A stretch of DNA of 64,000 nucleotides from GCA-002727735 sp038134525 (lineage in GTDB: Bacteria; Bacteroidota; Bacteroidia; Flavobacteriales_D; Parvicellaceae): assembly GCA_038134525.1 (NCBI GenBank), contig JAYPVI010000003.1:212975-276974 (forward strand), given 5' to 3'. Of this stretch, positions 26,393 to 35,400 are shown piece by piece. Made by a program: the position numbers and the translations under genes. Within the stretch, counting starts at the first letter, position 1; every line of letters begins with the position of its first letter. The notes beneath the pieces are model-generated. The model searched no databases and was not told where the DNA came from. It was given only the letters and a program-made list of their open reading frames with translations.

Positions 26393-28192
26393 TTAAGAAT
26401 CAGAAATCAAAAGTTTTTTGGTATACTCTTCTTTAGGGGAGTTAAAAATTTCTTCTGTAAAGCCTATTTCGATAAGTTGACTATTTTTCATCACTATAAC
26501 TCGGTCACTTATGAATCGAATAACCGATAAATCATGAGAAATAAAAAGATAAGTTAAATCAAGTTGTTTTTTTAACTCATTTAATAAGTTTAATATATCT
26601 GCTTTTACAGAAACATCTAAGGCGGAAACTGATTCATCAAATACAATTATTTCTGGATTAAGGGCCAAAGCTCTTGCTATACATACACGTTGTCTTTGTC
26701 CTCCAGATAATTCGTGAGGATATTTCATTTTCGTGTCTGGTACCAAGCCAACTTGTTTTAAGAGTTTTTCTATGTGTTCTTCCCGACTTTCTTTTGAATT
26801 AATTTTATGAACTATTAAGGGTTCTAATAGTATGTCTCTAATTGTTTGTGACGGATTGAGTGAGGAATATGGGTCTTGAAAAACCATTTGAACGGATTTT
26901 CTATATGACTTATATTCATCTTTACTGAGTTTTTTAATGTTTTTTTTATCAAATAAAACTTCTCCATTATCAGGATCTAAAATCCCAAGCATAATTTTTG
27001 CTAATGTGGTTTTTCCAGAACCAGATTCACCAATTATTCCAAGAGTTTCTCCCTTATGAACTTGAAATGAAATTTCTTTTAGCGCTGCATGATTTTTCAT
27101 TTCTTTTTTAGAAGAAAAGGATTTACTCAACTTATTTAAAATCATAATGGGTTCATTTTTAACAAGTTCTTCACTTCTCTTAATGGATGTTTTAGGGTTA
27201 ATCTTTAACCTTTTAATAAGTTGATTAAGGGAAGTGTTTACATCGCCAAAATATCCTTCATCATCAAACCCCATGAAATGTTTTCTTGTTGGAAGTTCAG
27301 CCAATTTTTTGTCAATTGGCGGACAACTTGCAATCAAATCTCTTGTGTAAAAATGCTTTGGGTAATTAAAAATAGCATCAACGTTTCCTGATTCCACCAA
27401 CTTCCCACCTTTCATGATATAAATTCGGTCAGCAATTTCCTTGACGGCATTGAGATCATGAGAAACAAATAAAATAGAAAGGTTTTTTTCATTCTGTAGC
27501 ATTTTTAAATCATGGATGAGTTTTCCCTGGGTAAACTTATCTAATGCCGTTGTGGGTTCATCAGCTATTAAAAGTATAGGTTCTTTAATTAATGCCATGG
27601 CAATGACTACTCGTTGCTTTTGACCACCTGAAAGTTCATGGGGAAACTTATAAAATGTTTGTTCCGGTGAGTCAATTTTTAGTTTATCGAACCAATAAAT
27701 AACTTTTTCTTTGATGATTTTTAATGGGTTATCTCTCAATAGAGTTATTTTATTGAAAAAGATTTTTTCTAGTTTTAAACTAAGTTGATACAGTAAAAGA
27801 TGAAAAGAAGAAAGGTTTTCAGAAATCAATATAGATTCTCCCACTTGTTTACCACAAGTGATTAATGGATTTAATGCAGATTGTGGTTCCTGAAATACAA
27901 TCCCTATTTCCTTTCTTCTAATTTGGTTCAATTCATTAAGGTTTGCATTAGCAATATGAATTTTCTCCCCCTCTTTGAATAGAAATATTTCTCCTTTAAA
28001 TTGAAGTCCATATCTCTCATTTAAAAGTTGTATAATACTTAATGAGGTAATGGATTTTCCTGCACCTGATTCACCTACTAACGCTACCACCTCGCCCTGT
28101 TTAATAGAAAGGCTTATCTTGTCAACAAGCGGCTTTTTTTGCCCTTTTTTTAGAATTATTAATTCTTTAATCTGAAGTATATCCTTTTTCAA
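26393..28192 (-). CDS. Fused double-ATPase ABC transporter protein (DppD-DppF/YejF type)
   Basis: 599 residues with two complete ABC ATPase domains. Domain 1: Walker A GESGAGKS (about 40-47), signature LSGGQKQRV, Walker B LLIADEPTTALD. Domain 2: Walker A GESGSGKT (about 393-400), signature LSGGQRQRV, Walker B IIVFDESVSALD. This is the YejF-type fusion that powers peptide, oligosaccharide or nickel importers. Domain 1 carries an unusual basic, hydrophobic insertion between Q-loop and signature (about 125-185, around LEKIFFNKITLLRDNPLKI), which makes the protein longer than the usual 530-560. No permease or binding protein gene is in the window, so the partners lie elsewhere. Confidence 0.93.
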   Translation of the reverse strand: MKKDILQIKELIILKKGQKKPLVDKISLSIKQGEVVALVGESGAGKSITSLSIIQLLNERYGLQFKGEIFLFKEGEKIHIANANLNELNQIRRKEIGIVFQEPQSALNPLITCGKQVGESILISENLSSFHLLLYQLSLKLEKIFFNKITLLRDNPLKIIKEKVIYWFDKLKIDSPEQTFYKFPHELSGGQKQRVVIAMALIKEPILLIADEPTTALDKFTQGKLIHDLKMLQNEKNLSILFVSHDLNAVKEIADRIYIMKGGKLVESGNVDAIFNYPKHFYTRDLIASCPPIDKKLAELPTRKHFMGFDDEGYFGDVNTSLNQLIKRLKINPKTSIKRSEELVKNEPIMILNKLSKSFSSKKEMKNHAALKEISFQVHKGETLGIIGESGSGKTTLAKIMLGILDPDNGEVLFDKKNIKKLSKDEYKSYRKSVQMVFQDPYSSLNPSQTIRDILLEPLIVHKINSKESREEHIEKLLKQVGLVPDTKMKYPHELSGGQRQRVCIARALALNPEIIVFDESVSALDVSVKADILNLLNELKKQLDLTYLFISHDLSVIRFISDRVIVMKNSQLIEIGFTEEIFNSPKEEYTKKLLISDS

Positions 28193-28259
28193 TTGAGTTT
28201 AATGTAGGCCTTTTAGGTATGATTAACATGGTATAGTTTTTAAACTTACTTAAAACAAT

Positions 28260-28267
28260 TACATTTG
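28260..28267 (+). promoter_or_regulatory. -7 element (TACATTTG) of the ferritin/signalling operon
   Basis: Perfect TAnnTTTG, 11 bases before the ferritin ATG, with a T-run in place of TTTG 19 bases upstream. Since the following six genes are packed with gaps of 1-10 bases or overlaps, it may drive the whole 28279-37160 transcript. Confidence 0.5.
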
Positions 28268-28278
28268 AAAAAAAAAAC

Positions 28279-28785
28279 ATGTTAAAAGCAATCATAGAAA
28301 AAGCACTTAACAAACAAATTGAGCTAGAAGCTTCTTCTTCTCAGTTTTATTTATCAATGGCTTCTTGGTCAGAATCTCAAGGACTAAGTGGAACATCTTC
28401 ATTTTTATACAAGCACAGTGATGAAGAAAGATTGCATATGTTGAAATTAGTTAAGTTTATCAATGAAAGAGGTGGAACAGCTGTTATTCCAGCATTAATT
28501 AAGCCTCCAACTACTTTTGAATCTCTTAGTAATGTATTTGAATCATTGTTGGAACATGAACTTAACGTTACAGAGAGTATAAATAATATTGTAGGACTTT
28601 GCTTAGAAGAAAAAGACTTTACCACCCTTAATTTTATGCAATGGTATGTATCAGAGCAGCTAGAGGAAGAGGCATTAGCAAGAGCAATCCTTGATAAATT
28701 AAATCTGATTGGTAACGATAAGGCGGGATTATATCTTTTTGATAGAGATCTTAATGAAATTAACACTGCTGAAAGCGCAGTATAA
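28279..28785 (+). CDS. Ferritin (non-haem, FtnA-like)
   Basis: 168 residues, the normal length. Ferroxidase ligands are in place: Glu in KQIELEASSSQFYLSMASW (about 17), EERLHMLKLVKFINERGG (about 49-52), and the later E/Q cluster ESINNIVGLCLEEKDF plus YVSEQLEEEALARAIL. It oxidises Fe(II) and stores it as a 24-mer cage in the cytoplasm. The stop is six bases before the next gene and no terminator intervenes, so it appears to head the signalling operon, an unusual neighbour. It diverges from the ABC ATPase gene by 86 bases. Confidence 0.96.
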   Translation: MLKAIIEKALNKQIELEASSSQFYLSMASWSESQGLSGTSSFLYKHSDEERLHMLKLVKFINERGGTAVIPALIKPPTTFESLSNVFESLLEHELNVTESINNIVGLCLEEKDFTTLNFMQWYVSEQLEEEALARAILDKLNLIGNDKAGLYLFDRDLNEINTAESAV

Positions 28786-28791
28786 TAGAAT

Positions 28792-29196
28792 ATGCGTTGT
28801 ATTTTATTCACAATCACATTCGTTTCGTTTGGACTTTTTTTTGTTCCAATTGATTGCGTATCTCAATACAGAGATCCATTCACAGAAAAAACCAAGCGAT
28901 CTAAAATTAAAAAGCGAAATAAAAAGGGGCTTGCCTCTAACTTGATATCCAATCCCAAAAAACTAAGAGACCCTTTTAGAAATATAAATGACCCAAAAGG
29001 TCTAGTAGGTATTAATAATGATCCTTTTAACTCTAGCGGAAACATGAGATCCAAGCCTTCTGGTGTAGATTCAGATAGTTTTAATTACAGGCAAAGAAAA
29101 CGCGCTATTAAAGATAAGTATAACAAAGAATACGTAAAGAAAAAGGCCATGAAAAGCAGAGAAAAACACTATAAGCTAAAAATGAAATATCGTTAA
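28792..29196 (+). CDS. Small basic secreted protein with repeated DPF motifs
   Basis: 134 residues. An N-terminal hydrophobic leader (about 1-24, FFVPIDCVSQ) is followed by a strongly basic, disordered-looking chain. The tripeptide DPF occurs three times (YRDPFTEK, LRDPFRN, NNDPFNSS) with another DP between them, spaced 20-40 residues. The C-terminal third is almost only Lys, Arg, Tyr and Glu (YVKKKAMKSREKHYKLKMKY). No cysteine pairs or enzyme motif. It sits between ferritin and the YfiR gene with gaps of six and five bases, so it belongs to the operon. I recognise no family; a bridging or binding role for an acidic surface is possible but only a guess. Confidence 0.6.
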   Translation: MRCILFTITFVSFGLFFVPIDCVSQYRDPFTEKTKRSKIKKRNKKGLASNLISNPKKLRDPFRNINDPKGLVGINNDPFNSSGNMRSKPSGVDSDSFNYRQRKRAIKDKYNKEYVKKKAMKSREKHYKLKMKYR

Positions 29197-29201
29197 TAGG
29201 C

Positions 29202-29786
29202 ATGGTATTTGATTTGTTTGTTACTTTTGTTAAAAGACGTATGCTTTTGAAATATCTGGCTAAAATAACTCTAATCATCCACTTTTTACTGAGTGTCAAT
29301 TTATCAGTTGCTCAATCACCAATTTCAAAGGATGCGCAAGCAGCTAGAATAAAGATGAAAGGGGTTTATATATATCAATTTGCTAGAAGAGTATATTGGC
29401 CTGAAAAATATACGAAAGGAGATTTTAATATTGGAATATTTGGTAACAAAGATATTTTTGATCAGCTAAGTTCCGCTTACACAGACAAACTAGTAGGTAG
29501 TCAAGCTATAAAATTCAAATATTTCGACAACCCCAAGGATATTGAAGATTGTCACTTGTTATATGTAATTAATGAAAATAAGGATGTTATTTCAGCGATA
29601 AATCAATCCATTGCCAAGCAAACAATTCTAGTGTCTGAAGCAAATGATTTGGTTTCTTCAGGTTCAATGTTTAATTTTATATATGTACAAAGTAGATTAA
29701 AATATCAAATTAATACGACAAAAGCTGAAAAAAGTGGCTTCAAAATTGATCAAACACTTACAAAATTAGCTTACTCAACAATATGA
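29202..29786 (+). CDS. YfiR/DUF4154 family periplasmic protein
   Basis: 194 residues from the ATG at 29202; an in-frame ATG at 29241 (MLLKYLAK) gives 181 residues with a cleaner signal peptide and may be the true start. After cleavage near LSVAQ the whole mature chain is one YfiR/DUF4154 domain: AARIKMKGVYIYQFARRVYW at the start, FNIGIFGNKDIFDQL, then CHLLYVINENKD, and ILVSEANDLVSSGSMFNFIY near the end. In Pseudomonas, YfiR is a periplasmic repressor of the HAMP-GGDEF cyclase YfiN, released by the OmpA-like YfiB. Here the membrane partner two genes on is HAMP-PP2C. The stop overlaps the TPR gene by four bases. Confidence 0.87.
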   Translation: MVFDLFVTFVKRRMLLKYLAKITLIIHFLLSVNLSVAQSPISKDAQAARIKMKGVYIYQFARRVYWPEKYTKGDFNIGIFGNKDIFDQLSSAYTDKLVGSQAIKFKYFDNPKDIEDCHLLYVINENKDVISAINQSIAKQTILVSEANDLVSSGSMFNFIYVQSRLKYQINTTKAEKSGFKIDQTLTKLAYSTI

Positions 29787-30694
29787 TTTGGATCAGAAAA
29801 ATATGGTATTTGTTATTTGTAAGTGTCATTACACTTTCAATTTCAGCTCAGGATTATTGTCCAGAAAAAAGGCTATTGTTAGAGAAGTATCAGTCAGGGG
29901 ATTATATAAGGGCTAAAGCTTACATAGATACAGTCATTATGCGTTGCCCAGATCAAAAAGAGAACGCATATTTTTGGCACATATCAGCATTTATCAATTT
30001 CAATATTTTTCAGAAAATTGATCAAAAGTCTCCTCTTTCAAAAGCGAGAGGAGAAGCCGTTTCATCAGTTTTAAAATCAATGGAGTTAGATAAAGACAAA
30101 CAATATCTTGAGCACAACAAGCAAATTTTGAATGTATTGGCAAATGGTTATTACAACCACTACGTGAGTTATTTAGATACAATAAATTACAAAAAATCAA
30201 TTGAATATTACCAGGAATTTATTGCGCTAAAAAAATTAACAGACCAATCTTTTGATATTTATCAATATGAAATTCAACATTGTATCATGTTAGCCCAAAT
30301 CTATAAGCAACTTTATCATAATGATGAAAATGCCATTCACTTTATAGAGAAAGCCATAAGTAGTTACGAATGTGTACTTTCAATAGATGAGAATAATTAC
30401 AGCGCTAACAAAAACTTGGGAATATTATATCACAATTTAGGTGTTGAAACGATCATGAAAGAACTTCCTGTTGATGCGGATTTAGAAGTTGTAATCGTAA
30501 TGGAAGAAAAGGCGGTTAATTACTTTACAAAATCTTTGCCCTATTTAAAAAAGGTCTATAAAATGGAGCCAACTGATGAAGCTATTGTTCATGGAATTGC
30601 AGCCGTATACTACAGCCTGAACGATACGGAACAACACATCAAATACTATAATATTTATAGAGATTTAAAAAACGCTAATTCTAATAACGACTAG
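29783..30694 (+). CDS. Exported TPR-repeat protein of the YfiR operon
   Basis: 303 residues with a signal peptide ending near TLSISAQ, so probably periplasmic. Helical repeats run through the chain: residues about 120-150 (INYKKSIEYYQEFIALKKL), 165-200 (NDENAIHFIEKAISSYECVL) and 205-260 (ENNYSANKNLGILYHNLGVE), several fitting TPR consensus. TPRs usually mediate protein binding, so this could link YfiR, the membrane phosphatase or the OmpA protein. Its ATG overlaps the YfiR stop (ATGA) and its stop is two bases from the next start. No homologue identity beyond TPR can be given. Confidence 0.75.
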   Translation: MIWIRKIWYLLFVSVITLSISAQDYCPEKRLLLEKYQSGDYIRAKAYIDTVIMRCPDQKENAYFWHISAFINFNIFQKIDQKSPLSKARGEAVSSVLKSMELDKDKQYLEHNKQILNVLANGYYNHYVSYLDTINYKKSIEYYQEFIALKKLTDQSFDIYQYEIQHCIMLAQIYKQLYHNDENAIHFIEKAISSYECVLSIDENNYSANKNLGILYHNLGVETIMKELPVDADLEVVIVMEEKAVNYFTKSLPYLKKVYKMEPTDEAIVHGIAAVYYSLNDTEQHIKYYNIYRDLKNANSNND

Positions 30695-30696
30695 TT

Positions 30697-32484
30697 TTGA
30701 GATTCTCAGTTGGAAAAAAAATAGGTGGAGGCTTTGCTGTAGTAGTATTTTTATTATTAGTTGTATTCATATATACATTCTCTGTCGTAAATAATGCTAT
30801 TAAGTCGAATGATAAGTTTTTGAATGTAGATCAACCTTCTCTTTTTGCCATTAATAAATTAAAAGACGATTTAGCCACAACACACTCTCATATGCAAAAA
30901 TGGGCAAATGATGAGTCAGCGAAGCAACAAGATTGGCCTTTTAAACTAGATGCTGCTAAACTATTAGATTCGATTCTTGTTAGTGACTATAATTCAATAT
31001 TGAAGTTATCCGAAAGTTGGCTGGAGAATGACACAGGAAGAATTAAAATAGTGTCCATTAAGCAACAACTTGATCTACTCATTTTAGATTATAATGAAAA
31101 TATCAGATATATTTTAAATAGTATTGAAAGCTATGACATGTTTTTTATTGCCCAGACACAATTTGAAACCAGTACAAATGATAGCTTTAATGATTTGTAT
31201 ACTGAAATTAGTACACTAGCACAAAACAGAGGTAAAATTGCAAAATTACAACAGCAAGCAACAAATCAAAGTTTCTCTCAGCTGATAAATAGCATCATTT
31301 TCATAGCCATTATTTTAGTTATTGGCACCATTTTCATCGCCTTTTTAACTACACTTAGCATTACAAAACCCGTACAAAGATTAAAGACCATTCTTTTGGC
31401 ATTAGGAAAAGGGGTGTTTCCAAACTACAGAAATGTTACGGTTGGAAAGGATGAAATTGGCGAAATGTCGGAAGCCATGATTAATCTAGTTGATGGATTA
31501 AAGAAAACAGCGGAATTTGCTCATGAAGTAGGACAAAGTAACTTCAGTTATTCATATGAACCACTTAGTGATGAAGATGTTTTAGGTCATGCCTTACTAA
31601 AGATGAAAGATGAATTAGCAGAAACGGAGCGTATCCTTGAGCAAAAAGTGAAAGAAAGAACAGAAGAGGTGGTAAAACAGAAGGATGAAATTGATTCACA
31701 ACGTGCAAAGTTAGAAGAATTATATAACGATGTAACAGATAGTATAAGATATGCAAAACGACTTCAAAACTCTATTCTACCTCCCGAAGTAGTGATTAAG
31801 AAATATTTCCCTTCTTCATTTGTACTGTTTAAGCCAAAGGATATTGTCTCAGGCGATTTTTATTGGGTGAGTAAGTCTAAAAATGAATGCATGTTTGCAG
31901 CGGTTGATTGTACTGGCCATGGTGTTCCTGGAGCTTTTATGAGCTTGGTTGGCGCCAACGGACTAAACAGTGCTGTAAGTGAACACAAGTTGACGGATCC
32001 AGGTCTTATTCTTGATGATTTGAATAATTACGCCAATTTAGCATTAAATAAACACACTGATGAAAATGCGGTAAGAGATGGTATGGATATTACCCTATGT
32101 TCATTGAATAAAAAAACCATGAAATTAAAATTTGCTGGTGCTTATAATCCTGTTTATCTGATACGTGATGGTGAACTAGAAATAGTGAAAACGGATAAGT
32201 TTGCAATTGGTTCTTTTACGGCTGGAGAAAATCATTATAACACTCAAGAAATAGATGTGAAAATAGGAGACAAAATTTATATTTTCTCTGATGGTTATGC
32301 AGATCAATTTGGAGGATTGAAGGGGAAAAAGTTCATGTACAGGCAGTTTAAAGAAACATTATTAACTACAGTAAATGAATCAATGGAAAATCAAAAGTTA
32401 TTGTTAGATCAAAAAATTGAAGCGTGGAAAGGAAGTTACAGCCAAGTAGATGACATTGTTGTTTTTGGGGTTGAAGTAGACTAA
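30697..32484 (+). CDS. HAMP-domain membrane sensor with PP2C/SpoIIE-type phosphatase output
   Basis: 595 residues from TTG at 30697, two bases after the upstream stop. Two TM helices (about 11-31 and 198-219) enclose a helical periplasmic domain of about 165 residues, followed by HAMP (about 220-273), a coiled coil (305-350), then a PPM/SpoIIE phosphatase domain (about 370-593). The metal-binding aspartates are intact: D387 (VSGDFYW), D404 (VDCTGHG), D461/D464 (RDGMDIT), D532/D536 (FSDGYAD) and D585/D586 (QVDDIVVFG). It should dephosphorylate a Ser/Thr-phosphorylated partner in response to an envelope signal. No STAS anti-anti-sigma or RsbW-like kinase is in the window. The layout equals YfiN with GGDEF replaced by PP2C. 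Confidence 0.92.
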   Translation: MRFSVGKKIGGGFAVVVFLLLVVFIYTFSVVNNAIKSNDKFLNVDQPSLFAINKLKDDLATTHSHMQKWANDESAKQQDWPFKLDAAKLLDSILVSDYNSILKLSESWLENDTGRIKIVSIKQQLDLLILDYNENIRYILNSIESYDMFFIAQTQFETSTNDSFNDLYTEISTLAQNRGKIAKLQQQATNQSFSQLINSIIFIAIILVIGTIFIAFLTTLSITKPVQRLKTILLALGKGVFPNYRNVTVGKDEIGEMSEAMINLVDGLKKTAEFAHEVGQSNFSYSYEPLSDEDVLGHALLKMKDELAETERILEQKVKERTEEVVKQKDEIDSQRAKLEELYNDVTDSIRYAKRLQNSILPPEVVIKKYFPSSFVLFKPKDIVSGDFYWVSKSKNECMFAAVDCTGHGVPGAFMSLVGANGLNSAVSEHKLTDPGLILDDLNNYANLALNKHTDENAVRDGMDITLCSLNKKTMKLKFAGAYNPVYLIRDGELEIVKTDKFAIGSFTAGENHYNTQEIDVKIGDKIYIFSDGYADQFGGLKGKKFMYRQFKETLLTTVNESMENQKLLLDQKIEAWKGSYSQVDDIVVFGVEVD

Positions 32485-32494
32485 TGTTTCTATT

Positions 32495-35400
32495 ATGCTT
32501 TTCTTTCGTATTTACAGCTTTCTTTTTTACATCATACTTTTTGGCTATCTCCAGAGTCAAGTAGATAATTTAAGGTTTCAACGACTAACGATCAAAGAAG
32601 GTCTTTCTCAAAGTTCTATAAATGCTATTATACAAGATCATTTTGGGTTTATTTGGTTGGGAACCCAAGACGGTTTGAATCGTTTTGATGGTACTGATGT
32701 TAAACATTACAAACACCAAATAAAGGATAAAAAAACCCTTTCAAATTCCTATATAACTTCTATTCTAGAGTCCAATAACCATGTATTGTGGGTGGCTACA
32801 CTCAATGGTGGATTAAATTACAAGCATGCTCTAGATCAGCAATTTAATCGCGTCAATAAAGGGAAATTATCTGGCAGTATAAATATTATCGATTTACATG
32901 AGTTTGGAAATAATTTTATATGGTTGGCTACAGAAGAGTCTGGATTAATGAAGTATAGATTAGAGGATGATAGTCTTCAAATTTACACCCCTTCAAGTGG
33001 CCTTAAGACCAATAATCTTGTTAAGGTGATTTCCTTCAAAAATCAATTATTAGTAGTGTCAAAAGGGGATGGAATATTTTTATATAATGACGAAACAGAC
33101 ACTTTCAGTTCTATTGAAGAATGGAATAAGTCTCTTTTAGATAATTCTTTGAATGATACGTATAATTTTAATGATTCAATCTTATTTGTTGCCTCAAATA
33201 AGGGGGTTATTACTTTCAGCAATGTTAAAGAAGGATTTAAGAAGAAAATTTTGTCTGATAAAATCATTTCTTCTATTTTTTGTGAAGATGTAAACCAAAT
33301 ATGGGCAGGAACACGAGGAGAGGGATTATTTAGAATTTCGTATAGTGATGGCAATCAAATTATCAATAATTATAGAAATAATACTTTTGATTTAAATTCT
33401 ATTTCAAGCGACATGATCTTTGATATTTTTCAGGACTTTTCTGGAAATATTTGGATTACTACAGAAGAAGGAGTTTCTTATTTTGACCCTCTAAAACAAA
33501 ATTTTTCACTCATCACGAATAATGTAGGAGCTAAACTTGAATTAGATGATAAAAATATCTGGACAATTTATGAAGAGAACGATAGCATTGTTTGGGTAGG
33601 AACTCGAAAGGGACTTTCTAAAATCAATATAATAAATAAAACTTCCAATAATTATCCTTTTTATTCTGAGAACCGGTATCTGGCAGCAAATAATGATATT
33701 TGGGATATCTATGTAGATGAATATAACCAATTTTGGGTTGGGACAAACTCTGGGATTTACACATTTCATCCTAGCAATCAAAGCAGACATTTTAAAAAAT
33801 TCTCACCAGAACTAGAAGAACTTAATCAACCCGTTTATGACATTAATTTTAGAACTAATGATGAACTTTGGGCAGCAACAAAAAATGGTTTGTATGCTTT
33901 TGATTTAAAGAATAATTCGTCATTACTGTTTAGTAGAGAAACATTCTCTGATACAATTTTTCCAGATCACTCATGCCGGCGGATTCTTTTTTTAGGAAAT
34001 GATATTTGGCTTGGCTTTGATGGAGGAGGATTATGTAAAATGAGTCAAGTAGAAGATCATTTTGAAACGAGTGCTTTTATATTTCATCAATTTAAGGCTA
34101 ATGAAGATGCTGAAAATAGCATAAGTCATAACACGGTTTTGTCTATTTGTGAAGGTAATTCTAACACAATCTGGGTAGGAACGTTTGGAGGAGGACTCAA
34201 TAAATTAAATCTAAAAACCAATAAATTCGAGATTTTTTCAGAATCCGAGGGACTTACAAACAATAATATTTACGGAATCATAAAAGATGAAAGTGACCAC
34301 CTATGGATAAGCACTAATTTTGGCATATCAGAGTTTATAACGGAGAGTAACACCTTTAGGAATTACAATGAAGGAAATGGTCTTCAGAGTAATGAATTTA
34401 ATAACAATTCTTATTTTCAGAGTTCAAGTGGGAGAATATACTTTGGTGGAATTAATGGATTTAATTATTTCTCACCTAAGGAAATCAAATTTAACGAAAC
34501 ACCACCAAAGACCGTTATTACAGATATAAAATGGCTGAATGATGGAAAATATGAAAACATTCTAACCGATCAATTTCCATATTCTGTTGATACTATTCTA
34601 CTTACATTTTTTCAGAATGATTTAGTATTTACATTTTCGAGTTTACATTTCTCTGATGCTAAAAGTAACGAGTATAAAGTTCATTTAAACGGCATGTATG
34701 ATGTGCCCTTACTCATGAAAAAAACCAATACGATCAATTACTCGAATTTATCTGCTGGAGAATATTTGTTTAAGGTTTGGTCATCGAATGTGGATGGTAT
34801 TTGGTCTGAACCTGAAGAAATTGTGATTATCGTTTCACCACCTTTTTGGTTTACTTGGGAGTTTTATTTGGTTCTTGGTTTGTTGTTATTGTTGTTGACA
34901 TGGTTCGTCTATATATTAAGAGTGAAAGCAATTAAAAGGCAACAGAGAAGATTGGCTTTTTTAGTGGAAAGAAGAACTAAAACTATAACAAAACAAAAAA
35001 ATCAAATTGAAATTCAAAACAAAAAAATTGAAAGAGAAAAGGAAAAAGCAGATGAACTGCTACTGAATATTTTACCTCAAGAAACGGCCGATGAATTAAA
35101 AAACAAGGGGGTGGCAAAGACTAGACAATATCGAAAAGTAACAGTCATGTTTACCGATATAAAAGACTTTAGCAAAGTAGCAGAAACCATGGATCCAGAT
35201 CGGTTGGTTAAAAGTTTAGATAATCTTTTTAGGGAATTTGATAAGATTATTGAAAAATATGAAGTAGAGAAGATAAAAACTATGGGTGATGCTTACATGG
35301 CTGTTGGTGGGGTTCCATTAAGAGATAAAGAAAACCCTATAAATTGTGTTTTAGCTGCCTTAGAAATTCAGCGATTTATGGAAAGGTTAAAACAAGAATC

